Assembly: GCA_039720395.1 (NCBI GenBank)
Contig: CM077827.1
Location: 23,154,375-23,218,374, forward strand
Source: Liquidambar formosana
Taxonomy: Eukaryota > Streptophyta > Magnoliopsida > Saxifragales > Altingiaceae
DNA length: 64,000 bases
Direction of reading: 5' to 3'
Positions within the stretch are counted from its first letter, which is position 1; each line of letters begins with the position of its first letter. Of this stretch, positions 1 to 11,376 are shown in pieces. A model generated the notes under the pieces. It was not told where the DNA came from. It did no database searches and saw nothing but the letters and a program-made list of their open reading frames with translations. The position numbers and the translations under genes are program-made.

Positions 1-1389
1 AAGATTTCAATATAATTTTTGAAAATATTTATTTATTTATGGGCTGTTTGGTTACTGAGAAAATTTTGGAAGAAAAATTGAGGAAAAGAAGTTGTTAGTA
101 TATTTGGTTGTTGAGAAAGGGAGGAAAAGCTGACATGACAAATATAGTAATAGCTCACCCTTGTGCCAAATATAGCACGAGGATGAACTATTGCTATATT
201 TAGTACATACATTTAACACACCATTGGAGCATCCCAACTTGTATTAAATGCTATAATATAATAATAGATAATGCTATTAAGAAGTTCGATATCATAGTTT
301 CAATTATTCCTCTGATTGGAACGTTGGCTAAAGCGAAATTTTGTAACATATTAGGGCATCCGATTAGTAAGCCAGCACACCATATAATTCACCCTTAGAC
401 ATCCTCTTATACCAAACGCAGCCTTAACTCTGGTACTCAGATTTAATTAAAGATTTTTGGATGGTGGAAGATTTTTGGATGGTGCGCTTTTGTTTGTTTT
501 CAATGCGATGTACGATCACGTGTGACTCGTCGTAATCCTTAATTTCGGACTCTAATGTTCTTTTCTTTTTTTAATTTTATTTTTTTGGTAACACCAATTT
601 TGTAATGTAATGATTAAAGATATTCTCTTCCAACGGTAAAATTTTGACTATTTTCAAATTTTCTTTGACTCGACGTTATACGGTTTTAAAATAGCGTGCC
701 CTCTTTTGTCTCCAAACCATTGATACTTGTGCCATTGTCTGTTAGCCAATAATAAAATTTTTCTCCACGCAATCTTTCCCTACCCCCCTTTTTTTTCCTA
801 ATCCTTTTGTTAGAAAAAGTGAGGAAGGGGTAATATTTGCCGTAAGAGGCTTTTTATTGGTGGGATCTATGGGTTTTTTTCTCAATTTTGTAAATTAATA
901 TATAAATTTCAAGTTAAGATTTATAATTGGATGAAAGATTTCTTAAGAGTCCTGACATATAAAAATTTATTTTTAGTTTTTAATTTATTTTAATTTTTTT
1001 TAATGTATGTGAAAATTAAAATTTAATATATTCCTTATATTATTATATTTATCATGTTGAGTTCAAATTTGGATAAATTTAGTATAAAACAAGAAATTAC
1101 AAAGAGATTTTTTTTTTTTTTTTTTTTTTTTGGGCCAAGGTTAAAATGAGATCACATACATAGATACTTAGATAGAGATGGCAAATTTGTTTTGTCCGGT
1201 TTTAAAGGGTTTAGTCTAAGTGAATTTTTTTCATGGTTCGGATTGGAGATCAGGGGAAATTTTAAAATTTTAAGTCAAGTGTGAGTTGATTTTGCTATTA
1301 TTGTGCCCTGCCTCGCCTTGCTCCGATTTTAGCTTTACCTTATTACCCTTATTTCTTTACTTATACCTAAATATTTACATATATATAAA
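1..1389. other. AT-rich intergenic DNA with a MITE-like remnant
   Basis: No supportable gene. Positions 49-425 resemble a decayed terminal-inverted-repeat element: the left side reads GGGCTGTTTGGTTACTGAG and the right side ends ACCAAACGCAGCCTTA, the usual look of plant MITE ends. Part of the left side (about 49-170) is related, in opposite orientation, to sequence at about 19500-19620, so this is a dispersed family. A T-tract lies at about 1110-1131. Short reading frames here have no recognisable domain. Confidence 0.4.
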
Positions 1390-1700
1390 CGAGAATAATC
1401 TAATGCAACTCTACAAATGAGTTGAATCTTGCAAAGTCAGTCGTTAGATTAAATCTGCTTTATATGAAGATCATGTATACTAAAAATCAAGTTAATTCGA
1501 GATTGAAAGAGTTGCCTCATCCATAAATGTCCAACATGAGTGATTGTCAATTACTAAAACAATGTAAGTTTTGGATCAAATAATAATGTGTCTCAAATCA
1601 ATTTAATTTTTGGTACGATAAGGTTATCTAATCCAATGGTTAGTTTCACAAAATATGGGTCACATGTAGAGTTTTGGAATGTGATATAATGCAAAGTAAC
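1390..1700. repeat. Foldback (inverted-repeat) MITE-like element
   Basis: The sequence around 1400-1500 (gcaactctaca ... gttagattaaatctgc ... aatcaagttaattcgagatt) reappears as an imperfect reverse complement at about 1590-1690, so the segment could fold into a long hairpin. No coding capacity. Its arms resemble those of the adjacent foldback element at 1990-4070, suggesting one family. Boundaries are approximate and no target duplication was established. Confidence 0.45.
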
Positions 1701-1724
1701 GTTATATTAACCTTATTAGAAGAG

Positions 1725-1803
<79 letters not shown>

Positions 1804-2087
1804 TATACATATATATGAGGAGGGTTTCGTTGACACTTAGTGTAAAATTTTTTATACTTACACCCGTTAATATCCTTTTATAAAAATCACATGTAGAGTT
1901 TTGGAATGTGATATAATGCAAAGTAATGTTATATTAACCTTATAAGAAGAGAACTATATATATATATATCTATACACACACACACACAGACATATACATA
2001 TATATGAGGAGGGTTTCGTTGACACTTAGTGTAAAATTTTTTATACTTACACCCGTTAATATCCTTTTATAAAAATCATATTTTGTC
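1661..2087. repeat. 227-bp tandem duplication with AT/AC microsatellites
   Basis: The stretch beginning CACATGTAGAGTTTTGGAAT occurs at 1661 and again at 1888, an offset of 227 bp, and the copies stay nearly identical to about 2085. The main length change is in the microsatellites: copy 1 holds a long (AT)n run at about 1727-1780 followed by (AC)n to about 1801, and copy 2 holds short versions at about 1954-1990. Apparent ORFs here are dipeptide-repeat artefacts of the microsatellite. Confidence 0.85.
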
Positions 2088-4070
2088 AATCCAACCGTTA
2101 GATTACATATTCCTATCATGTATGTTATGCATGCTAAATTTCAAGTTAATCGGATATTGAGAAGAGGTTAATCTGTAAACTTACATTTTTTTTAATGAAT
2201 AAAACCTTAATTTCAAGTACTTTATGGTTGACATAACTCTTAATCTCTGATTAACTTGAAATTTGGCAAGTGTGACGTACATGACAATAATATGTAATCC
2301 AATAGTTGGATTGGCGAAATATGATTCAATAGAAAAATATTGATGGATGTAAGTATAAAAATTTTTACACTAAGTGTCAACATAACCTGTTGGGAATCGA
2401 ATAGGAGGAAAATTACAAAGGCAGAATATAAAAAATTTTCCTACGATTCCCAATCCATGAATCCAGTTATGCTTAATACAAAACAAAACCTCAATTACAA
2501 AGATAGTTAGAATAACTTACAGTTGATAAAGTCTTCTCCTTTATGCTCCAAGCTTTGATTATGATTAAGTAGTTCAAGTGTATTGCCTCCAATGGTATCC
2601 ACACCTAATTTGAGTTTGAAGTCTTTTTCTTCTTCTTTTTTGTTGTTGTTAGAGGTAGAGAAGAGAGAAAGAGAGAGAGAGAGAAGCCTCCAAGGGGCTG
2701 GACGGCTAGGGCTTGGAATGTATCAAGTGATGATGTCACACATCATCACATGATATATATAGCCCCCACTAAAAGGGCCGGTCATGGGGAGAAATCCTTT
2801 TAGGGTATTAATGCAATTTCTCTAAATTGCATTATAACCCTTCTAATTTATATCAAATACAAATTTGGCCTTTAAAGAACTTTTCTTTAATCACTTATAA
2901 CCTTTCTCTCATAGACTATTAAGCTCTCTTAGCATGATCAGTGTGTGACCCATTGGGTTCACATCATCAAGTAGTAGGTGTAGCACATGTTGTACATAAT
3001 GGAACACTTTCCATTAGAGGGTCTAATTGAAACTCCTTTCAATTCCCTAATTGATTATAACTCATTTATATCAATTAGGGTTTCTACTAACCATGAGTAA
3101 CACCTAGCATATGGCTCATGGTGTGGTCCTTAATAAGGTGAATAGTAATTTACAAAGAACTCTTCTGTTATAGTTTATAGGTTACAATTACATTATTCCA
3201 TCAACACAATATCTCTAATTGAACTAATATGACATGAAAGTCTGTCAAGTCCCTAATTCAATTACTTTATACTCATTCATTAATATCAACTCAATGATGA
3301 ACTTATGGAAACTCCTTTCTATATTCATTCTACCATGGGTCTATGGATTTAATGAGTTATATTCAATGAATGTTATATGAGACATTCACTCTCTTTTTCC
3401 TAAGAGTGATGGATTCCTTATTGATCATTCACATGCCTTCATACGCATAACAGTAGGGTCAATGAAAACCCTTACAGACCCCTATAGGGATTTGCACTTG
3501 ATGTTATCAAACTTCTAAAACTATATGTATAAGGCAACTATGATGTTTCAAGTTTAAAGATTACTTGTATCACTATAACAATGAAAAACTGATTGACAGG
3601 CAGGTTAAAACTCCATTCAGTTTATCTCATATCTTTGGTCACATTAAGTGTACCTATTCTTATAATAGGCACCCACGTATTTGTTTATTGTAGTGTCTCT
3701 ACACAAATAGTTTGAGATTAGCTATCCTCCTATAGAGTCAATCTAACAAGTACTAGTCATATGGTTCATTATTGTCTATCATAGTGAACTTTCAACTAGA
3801 AATGTTTTAGGAGTTTAGTATAAAGATATATTTATAGTATCAAAATTACAACACTTTGTAACTTCATATTCTCAACTCTAACTCTATGGACATATTATGT
3901 AAATATAAATGATGCATATAAACATAATAGAATAAGTCCTTTGATTAAATCAATAATAAATGTGACATGCATAAATGAAATCAAATAATTGTTCCTAATT
4001 TCTAAATAATCATCTCTATGATTGGCTCTAGGGCATAATCTTAACATAACCCTCTTCTATATATATGTCT
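1990..4070. repeat. Foldback MITE interrupted by a solo LTR
   Basis: Left arm from about 1990 (tatatatgaggagggttt, gttgacacttagtgtaaaa, then caatccaaccgttagattac, aaatttcaagttaatcgg). The right arm carries the reverse complement: taacttgaaatttggc at about 2250, aatagttggattgg at about 2305, ttacactaagtgtcaac at about 2370-2384, and, beyond the inserted LTR, CCCTCTTCTATATATATG at about 4050-4068. Removing 2388-4046 and one TAACC copy restores the outer few bases of the right arm next to the rest. A Pol II or III transcript through it could form a long hairpin. Confidence 0.7.
2388..4046 (-). mobile_element. Solo LTR, family 1 (copy A), TSD TAACC
   Basis: On the minus strand the unit starts TGTTAAGATTATGCCCTAGA and ends TCGATTCCCAACA, a TG...CA LTR of 1659 bp. 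It is flanked on both sides by TAACC (2383-2387 and 4047-4051), the 5-bp target duplication left by LTR-retrotransposon integration. No internal region is present, so it is a solo LTR produced by LTR-LTR recombination. It contains a TATA-like stretch on the minus strand (about 2753) and a GA/CT-rich tract at about 2665-2687. Related copies lie at 27359, 47704 and 58997. It has no coding capacity and sits inside a foldback MITE. Confidence 0.92.
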
Positions 4071-4316
4071 GAAGTTTATATTAGATTTTTATGGGAAGTA
4101 TGACTTTTAACAAACTTAGGATTTAGTGTTGTGCACATCCAAAGATTAGTATGCTGCCAGCCATGCTGTGTACAATTGCGCTCACTGTGCATAGCACCAA
4201 ATCCAAGTTCCTTTTAATGTATGAACTTTTAATTTTACGTTTGTTAGATCAGTGAGTGAGAACTATAGTTGTAATTTGATATTTGTTTAATAAAGCATTA
4301 ATATAAATCCACCCTT

Positions 4317-4514
4317 GGATAGCTCAGTTGGTAAGGGTGAACTTGTGATTGTGTGGTTAGACGCACAGTTACGGATTCGATTTCCTACTAGGATAACTCA
4401 AGATTTAATTGGGGGGTATAGTGGTAGATTGCTACGCTAGTCTCTCTAGTGGTTTAGGTTCCAAATATGGATGGGGCTTGCTATGGGATGGTTCTACCAT
4501 TTAAACAAAAAAAG
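4317..4514 (+). mobile_element. tRNA-derived SINE
   Basis: The head reads GGATAGCTCAGTTGGTAAGG, which contains a Pol III A-box (TAGCTCAGTTGG). A degraded B-box (GGATTCGATTTC) follows at about 4374, at normal tRNA spacing. It cannot be a functional tRNA because the acceptor stem is absent. A non-tRNA body follows (tagattgctacgctagtctc, then ccaaatatggatggggcttg, then ggttctaccatttaaac) ending in an A-rich tail at 4503-4518. That layout is typical of plant SINEs. No clean target duplication was identified. Confidence 0.75.
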
Positions 4515-5440
4515 GAAAAAGGGAGGGTGGTAAGGTAGGGCAGGGTTTGGTTTCTCAAATAGTTGGGGCGAGGATGGTTCAGCATTTGCAAAACCAGTTG
4601 AGGTTCGGGGTTGAGAGCCCACCCCATTACCATTACTAAGTATAATTTAGAGTTTTCTAGTAAAATATTACTCCAAGAGAAAAAATATCAAATTTTGATT
4701 GGTACATGTTATCAAATCACATTACAGTTTGTGATGAAATTTTGTATGTAGGGGTTCTTAATTAGAAGAGTCTTTTTACCAACTACATGCCGCATGTCTT
4801 AAATTCGTGGAACATCTATTGAAATGTGAGAAAAGTGAACGAGTTTAGTCTAGGGTATGTGCGAACTAGGCTGTGAATCACAAACAAGTACTCCTATGAA
4901 ATATTAATTTACAGGGTTGAGACGCCGAGCTAACTGGCCGGTGGATGAGTTAATTAGTGGATTTTCAACATTTTTTCAGTAAGATATGATGGCTACAATT
5001 GGTGCTTGGGCGGGGCCAACTCAACAACTAGTATTAAACGGGATTTTTTTTTTTTTAATTTTTTTTAATTTTTTTTAAATTTTTGATTGGTGGTAAGTAA
5101 CTAGCATTAAAAGGTTTAGCTTGGCAAACCGAGTGATCGAATATGCTAGGAATTTCTTGTTCATGGAATCTACCTAAGTGTCAAGATCTCATTTCTTCCT
5201 TAAATAATTTTGTTGGAGGGACTATTTTAATTTTGATAGTTTTGGTGAATATAATCCTAAGTTTAGTTGATAGGACCTAAACCAAACCCAGTAAAAAGGA
5301 TTATAAGAAGGCAAGGAGTAAGGATCCTCTGCTTGAGTCTCTCCATGATATTATGAGACAAACAGCCTACTCGAAGAATAATTTAAGACTCGGCTTTTAA
5401 TACAATCATCTATAGGTACAGATAAAGAGCTCCGAGATTT
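4515..5440. other. Intergenic, nothing recognised
   Basis: AT-rich sequence without supportable genes. There is an oligo-T/TTTTAA-rich stretch at about 5043-5084. No domain-bearing reading frame was seen on either strand. Confidence 0.5.
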
Positions 5441-5444
5441 ATAT

Positions 5445-5660
5445 ACCGGCATTTTCTTACTACTAGATGGGTTAAGCTTAGCATAGATGGTTGTTCGATG
5501 AATAACCCTAATCTAGCTGAAACAAAAGGATTCCTCTGAACCAATTGTCTTGCATGGGATAAACAAATTCCTCAATTGTTTGTGGAGATGGACTCCAAGC
5601 TTGATGTTTTAAAGAAAGAAAGGTGACCCTGGTCATTAGTGCTTTAATTAACGACAGTTG
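5445..5660 (+). pseudogene. Fragment of a LINE-type RNase H domain
   Basis: Translation in one frame gives a stretch like WVKLSIDGCSMNNPNLAETKG, resembling the start of the RNase H domain (reverse-transcriptase-like RVT_3) of plant non-LTR retrotransposons, where a catalytic Asp sits in the N/S-DG motif. A stop follows. About 70 bases on, VEMDSKLDV resembles the later (V/E)xDS motif of the same domain. The middle of the domain is missing, so this is a short decayed scrap. The nearby poly-A at about 5866-5881 and A-tract at 6081-6102 may belong to the LINE tail, but this is only inferred. Confidence 0.4.
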
Positions 5661-6580
5661 AGTAATGCTCCAAAGAAAGTGGAATTGTCAATTTTCTCTT
5701 ACTTTTTATCAGAATTTTAGGCCTATTCTATTCTATTGAAATCAATTCTATTTTATTTTGAGTTGGTACCAAATGCTAGAGGAGAAAATCATTGTGCTGA
5801 TTTTCATTAGAATATTACTTCCCCTTTCTTCCAGTAGTTTTCTTTGTACCCCAAATTTTTTTTTTAAAAAAAAAAAAAAAAGGAAAAAATTCTAGGCAGG
5901 AGTTGAAGATCTAATCCTTTAATGTCTCCTAATGTGGAGACAGCTGAATACAACTGGTCTTTGGTAGGCGAAAGTTAATTAAAGAGGGTCACTATATTAA
6001 TGGGAGAGCCCTGAGGCAGTTAAAGGGGCAATGGATTTTTTCCTTCCCCACTTTAATATAATCCATTTGCCCATAAAATAAAAAAAAAAAAAAAAAAAAA
6101 AAGAGGGGTGGGGGCAATGGGTTTTAAATTTTTAAGACTTTGAGTTGGCTTTTCTCCAATGAATCTTTCCCTTATATGGTAAAGTTTCCAATGAAATATT
6201 GCCACATCAACATCAGTAGCAAATTGACACACTCCATCAAATAGGCTACATTTATTGGATTAAAGCTAGTGTATAAAGTCAGTGAGTCACTGAGACTAGT
6301 ATAGTGGTGAGGGTGAATGGGATGCGATGGAATAAAAGGTAGAAACAAGATAGGGTAGGGATTCGAACCCTCCCATTGTTAAAAAAAAGAAAAAAAAGAA
6401 AATAGCTAGTGTATAAATATTGATCATATGGGTAAGTTTTAATCATTTGCACGGTTGTTTCGGTATAGTGGTCATTTTCGTTCGGTGGGTTTTGTTGTGG
6501 TCTAATGGTTGTTTGCCTTTTGTTTTGTTGGTTTTTTTTCTTTCCTTTTTTCCCCTTGGTTTGATCCGGTTGTATTAGTT
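5661..6580. other. Intergenic, A-tracts only
   Basis: No gene seen. Contains T/A homopolymer tracts at about 5860-5881 and 6081-6102 and a short AT-rich run. The region at 6290-6395 has a weak tRNA-like phrase (gggattcgaaccctcccatt), but no A-box at the right distance, so it is not called. Confidence 0.45.
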
Positions 6581-7011
6581 TTGGGACAGGCTATTGTCAC
6601 TACAAAATTTCATAAGCATTCTCGTTTGTTTTAAACTTTCAAGATTTTATAAAGAATATAAAAAGTTTTCACCAAAATAGGCACTTTGTCCACTAAAAAA
6701 CCATTATTTTGGAACAACTTTGTTGAAGGAAGTTTTTCCAAAATATGTCATTTAAGTAGACCTTTTGGTATTTACAATTTTTTTTCTTTTTTACAATTTT
6801 TTTAAAAAAAATTAAAAATGATAAAAATGTTCACTTAAATAACAGATTTTTAGAAAAAATTCTTGTACACAGTTGTTTAAAATAATGTTTTTTAATGGAC
6901 AACGCGATCAATTTCATGAAAACCTTTTATATTTTTTATTAAATCTTAAAAATTTTAAAGTAAGTGGGGGTACTTAGGAAATTTTGTGGCGTCAATAACC
7001 ACCTCCATACA
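6581..7011. repeat. Foldback MITE, same general family as 17972-18370
   Basis: Left end GGGACAGGCTATTGTCACTA, continuing through tttataaagaatataaaaag and tttggaacaactttgttgaa. The right side reads as the approximate reverse complement, ending aaattttgtggcgtcaataa ccacctcc. The inner arm phrases (tgtccactaaaa, attattttggaacaacttt) closely match those of the element at 17972-18370, so both belong to one family. The arms are about 180 bp with an AT-rich loop at about 6780-6830. A 9-bp target duplication could not be matched here. Confidence 0.6.
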
Positions 7012-7100
7012 TTCCATATCAATAGCCACATAAGTAGGGTAAGAAATTAAAAGAAAAAAAGGAAAAAAAAAGAATTGATAGCATTTTCTAAATATATCTA

Positions 7101-7906
7101 TATTACCTATAAAAAGATGAATGTAAGAAAAACTTTTGATTAACTAATATATCTTTATTTTAATTTTTAAATACACAACTACCCACCCTTCTGCATATAT
7201 AGAAAATATAGTAATATGGAAACTATAATTCTAAAACACATACCTTAATAAATTTTAAAACGCATACCTTAATATATAAAACACAAATAGGAATTCAAAG
7301 GAAACCCTAAATTAAATACTCTATTTAATACTATACATATAATCTTAAAATACGTTGACTTCGTATCTCCCTCTTCCTCTCAATCTCTAGCAAACGAAAA
7401 TAACCTGCTAGAGGCACATCTACTTCCTAGCGCAGTCACAAACCAAATATCCACATCATGGAGATGATACCGGATCTCAAGGAGCTGTTGTGTGAGTGTT
7501 TTATATTACCTATAAAAAGATGAATGTAAGAAAAACTTTTGATTGACTAATATACCCTTATTTTAATTTTTAAATACACAACTACCCACCCTTCTGCATA
7601 TATAGAAAATATAGTAATATGGAAACTATAATTCTAAAACACATACCTTAATAAATTTTAAAACGCATACCTTAATATATAAAACACAAATAGGAATTCA
7701 AAGGAAACCCTAAATTAAATACTCTATTTAATACTATACATATAATCTTAAAATACGTTGACTTCGTATCTCCCTCTTCCTCTCAATCTCTAGCAAACGA
7801 AATAACCTGTTAGAGGCACATCTACTTCCCAGCGCAGTCACAAACCAAATATCCACATCATGGAGATGATACCGGATCTCAAGGAGCTGTTGTGTGAGTG
7901 TTTTAT
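7101..7906 (+). repeat. 403-bp tandem duplication containing a gene-start fragment
   Basis: Two head-to-tail copies (7101-7503 and 7504-7906) differ at only a handful of bases visible by eye, so the duplication is recent. Each copy ends with a segment less AT-rich than its surroundings: a CT-rich leader, then an ATG (7459 and 7861) opening a frame that begins MEMIPDLKELL, then TGTGAGTG, which fits a splice donor. This looks like a 5' UTR plus first exon and intron start of a host gene picked up by the element. I do not recognise the parental gene. Confidence 0.8.
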
Positions 7907-8581
7907 ATTTTTATTATATATTTCTTGAAATTTTGTGAGAATTCATATAATGCTGAATTTGTTTGTGATTGGGGATGGTTGTTTTCAAGGATTTTGGGTA
8001 GACTAGGAAAACCCTTGAATGTGTTTTGATTGTAAAGTGGAAATTGTTGGAAGGGTCATATATGTATATGATAATTATTATTATTATTTTGCTTGAATTT
8101 GGTTGTTGATGGGAAGGGCAGGGGAAAAAGAAAAAGGAAAAAAATAAAAGAAATGAGGAAAAAAAATAAAATGAAAATCTCGATCTCCACTCTCTTTTCA
8201 ATTTCTAAGTGAACAAAAAAAAAAAAATGTAGATGAAGATACCATATAAAAATAAAATTGAAAATTTTTTTTTAGAAAAAGTAAGAAAAATTATATTATG
8301 AGGGATCAATTTCACTTATTGAAAAAATAAATTAAATAATATTTAAAAGCATAAAAAATATAAAATATAGAAAATAAAAATCAAATAAATATGTTTGCTA
8401 CTTCCCTTTGGAATGCATATCTCAAATTGAAGTAGCAAATTGCCACAGCCCACGTAAGGTAGCAAAAGACAAATTTGTTACTTTTTTTCTCCTTCTTCTT
8501 TCTTTCTTTCTTTCTTTTTTTTTTTTTTTTTTCCTACCTCACTCAAAGATGCTCTTGTATCACATATTAAATTATATTATA

Positions 8582-8878
8582 TCTATACTACCTATAAAAG
8601 TTTATATTTTAGAAACACTTTTGATTAACCATTACATTCTTATTTTAAATTTTAAATATTTATTTGCTTCCCATATTTAACCAATTAAGAATGTTTTATA
8701 TTAACACAAAAGTAACAAATAATATTGGTTGAGCGTTTATTCTAATAAGTTAAATTAACACAAAAGTAACAAATAATTAGATTTTCATGTTCAATATATA
8801 TATATATATATATATAGAATTTATAAATTTTTTTATTTAAATAATATTCATGTGCAACGCACGTGTGCCCATATCTAG
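8582..8878 (+). mobile_element. Short Helitron-like unit (inner 5' end)
   Basis: A second TC-start, TCTATACTACCTATAAAAG, matches the outer 5' end at 7097 in most positions and shares the same following phrase (cttttgattaac). With the CTAG terminus at 8878 it would make a 297-bp non-autonomous element. Either this is the real element and the 7097 copy is a neighbour, or an element inserted into a relative. No coding potential. Confidence 0.5.
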
Positions 8879-8888
8879 TATATATATA

Positions 8889-9049
8889 TAGGACAACGAT
8901 CAAGTGAGTAAATGCTGATATAAGCTATACCATCTTTGCATAGGTAAGCACGTGCTGATATAATTTATATCAACACCCGCATTGGGTAATGTACTTTGTG
9001 CATTAGTGGGATATGAAGTACATTGGATCAATGGGTACAATCCAGAATG

Positions 9050-9111
<62 letters not shown>

Positions 9112-9293
9112 GATATATATATGATAAAATCAACACATGTCGATATAAGTCATATTAGTAGCATACATTGAAAGTTGTAACCCATGCATTGGCCTAATAT
9201 ATTCTGTAACCTACTAATATATGAGGTACAACCTCCAATACGGGTGTTGATTAAGTTATATCATGAGATACTTATTTGATTGTTATTCTTTAT
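8889..9293. repeat. Foldback MITE with CT/TA microsatellite core
   Basis: Left arm GGACAACGATCAAGTGAGTA, then tatatcaacacccgcattgg. The right arm carries the reverse complement forms ccaatacgggtgttgatta and cttatttgattgttattctt. The centre holds a (CT)n run at about 9053-9086 directly joined to (TA)n. It has no coding capacity. The ORF that reads through the core is a repeat artefact. Confidence 0.55.
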
Positions 9294-9429
9294 ATATATA
9301 TTTTAGCACCACAAAGATTTTGAAAAGAATTTAGTGACTAAAGCTATCAATCGAGCTAAATTTTATTGAGCATGATCTACTAAATAGGATTTAGTATCAA
9401 ATGTTCGTGTTAAATTGACTTCATAAAAC

Positions 9430-9463
<34 letters not shown>

Positions 9464-11099
9464 ATTTTTTTTTTCCCTTTTAAGTCAGACTCAATACTGG
9501 ATCAGAGCCAAACCCTATAATTTTAACATTCTTTGCAATAATTTTCTTGTCTCATTTAGTAAAAAAAAGTTCCCCAATATGGAAGTAAAGCATTAACTCT
9601 TTTTCTTTTTTCATTTTTTTAATTAACTTACCAACTTTCTTACTAAAAACCCAAGCTTACCGAGAGAGGGTTAACAATATATATTATGTGATTTTAACAA
9701 TTCACTACCACGTGCAATCTCTTGCATGGGAATATACTTTCGTAGAAAAATATACGAACAACACATATATCAACCTGTTTTTAAAACCAAAAACATTTAT
9801 TGGAGCCTTGTTAGGGGTGATTTTGAGGGTTGTTTTGGGAGTTGTTATTGCGAAATTTACAGGCTTTTCACGACCCTTAGAGAGCAATTTGCAAACTCGA
9901 AAATTTGGCTTTGTGAAGATAAGTCTAATAAGTTTTTATTTCACATTGTTTTGTAAATATTTTATTCTTGATAATCTGTTTAGTTTTCTTCCAAAACAAG
10001 ACAAACATATATTTTATTTTCAAACCAATTTCAAGTTTATTTATTTAAAAATCAAATAACAATTATATATAAAGTAAATCCAATTTGATCTAATTTTTAA
10101 AATTTTCAAACAGATCTTAAAGTCTCAGATCTTCTATTTCGATCACGATAAGAAATAAAGAAATGTTTGAAATCTATTTCTTGGGTTGTTGCACCCTCCT
10201 ATTGGTTCGCATTAAATGCTAATTGTAGTTTATGGGCAACCTAGGATTAACCAATGCAGGTGGTTTATTACGAACATGACATGGCTCCTAGGTTAAAGGC
10301 TTTACTTGTCACATTGGGATTGATACTAATATTACTGTCGAACCTTGGGTCATTCATGATGGCCTGGAATTTGGGATACTGAGGTGTGATGTTAGAGTTG
10401 GATGCTAAACTTGCTATTTAATTAATTCAATCTCTAACACCTCCCAATCCTTGGCACGTAACTTAGTGCTAATTTTGTTGTTTTTGATACTCCATCTATG
10501 GAGTTGGTTTCCTTGCTATTATAAGATGTTCATGGCATGGTTACGCCTCGCTTATGTACTAGTCGTAATGATAAGTAAAGTTTTTTTGTTTTTAACCCCA
10601 AAAGAGAAAAAGAAAAAGGAAAAAGAAAAAAAAAGAGGATTTTTAGCCTTGTAGTCAAGACTGTGCCTTGATATTCGCAAGAAATTGCAACTTTTCAAAA
10701 TCACCGAAGCCAATCCCGCGTGGCTAGTCAAGTCATCAAAACACAGCTCGAAGGAGTAGGACCTGAACTGTCAATCGACCTGAATCAATGGCTCAACAAA
10801 ATTGTAATTTAGTGAAAAAGCCAAATAAATAAAAATAAATACTCCCTAAAACACAAATATGCCGTTGGACACCATGGAGGCATGCGTATTGTTTTTTTAA
10901 AAATCTATCGGTCATTTATATATATTTTTTTAAAAAATACGGAGTAAAAAAACTAAAAAAATCCACCGCCATGTACAGCCAAAACATTCTTTAAATGGTG
11001 CCCCAAGGCCTCTCAATAGTCTGAGGCACTCTTGAGTGGAGACTACACAGTACCCTACACCAGCCGAAAGCTGATTAGCCATCTCTACTCCACCTTCTT
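9294..11099. other. Intergenic region upstream of the GH3 gene
   Basis: No supportable gene. Contains a CTT/TTC triplet run at about 9430-9460 and an A-rich tract at about 10606-10633. Reading frames near 9688-10059 and 10451-10654 have no recognisable domain and biased AT-rich composition. The GH3 core promoter should lie near the right end, but no convincing TATA box was found close to the proposed leader; the nearest AT-rich candidate is at about 10916-10930. Confidence 0.4.
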
Positions 11100-11129
11100 G
11101 TGCTTTCAGACCTTCCCTTTGCCCTGCCT

Positions 11130-11341
11130 GTAAGTTCGAATCACCCTTTATTTCTTCTTCTCACTTTTGCCTTCTCTATCAAACTTTTTGGGCTCCCATG
11201 TAATGCTAGCTTCCTCTCTGTTTTTCCATGTATATATGAATCTCGGTCTTTAGCTCACTGTTACATGCTTTACATATTTGTTATTGCTTTCAACTCCTAC
11301 ATTTTGAATTGACCGACATTACGATTCTGCTCAATCTACAG
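11130..11341 (+). other. Candidate 5' UTR intron of the GH3 gene
   Basis: A strong donor (CCTG|GTAAG-like, at 11130) and a T-rich run leading to an acceptor CTACAG at 11336-11341 bracket 212 bp upstream of the start codon. The intron is T-rich and the following 35 bases lead directly to the ATG at 11377. Leader introns are common in plant genes; RNA evidence would settle it. Confidence 0.45.
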
Positions 11342-11376
11342 ATTTTAAGCTCAGAAGTCGATTTTGAGGCTCAGAA

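Larger units (their letters stand above)
7097..8878 (+). mobile_element. Helitron-like element with captured gene start (candidate)
   Basis: The 5' end reads A|TCTATATTACCTATAAAAAG and the 3' end reads GTGCAACGCACGTGTGC, then CCCATATCTAG|T. Plant Helitrons begin with TC, end with CTRR (here CTAG at 8875-8878) shortly after a GC-rich hairpin, and insert between A and T with no target duplication; all are present. No Rep/helicase is encoded, so it would be non-autonomous. Inside lie a 403-bp tandem duplication with a possible captured first exon and a second Helitron-like 5' end at 8582. The full-length assignment is an inference; the 3' end is the strongest part. Confidence 0.55.

Noticed and set aside
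1674..1921. Small ORFs on both strands
   Set aside because: They are translations of AT and AC microsatellites (Ile-Tyr and Thr-His repeats).
2388..4046. Host gene or ncRNA between the foldback arms
   Set aside because: The TG...CA ends, 5-bp TAACC duplication and three homologous copies show it is a solo LTR.
4317..4400. Functional tRNA gene
   Set aside because: The A-box and a weak B-box are present but there is no pairing acceptor stem, and a SINE body with A-tail follows.
6305..6395. Second SINE or tRNA-like unit
   Set aside because: A B-box-like phrase (gggattcgaaccctcc) is present but no A-box at proper spacing.
6597..6612. CACTACAAAATTTC as a CACTA terminus
   Set aside because: It lies inside the foldback element's end, with no subterminal repeats and no match to the 44675 terminus.
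9688..10059. 123-codon plus-strand ORF
   Set aside because: AT-rich, Phe/Leu/Lys-heavy, no domain and overlapped by other random frames.
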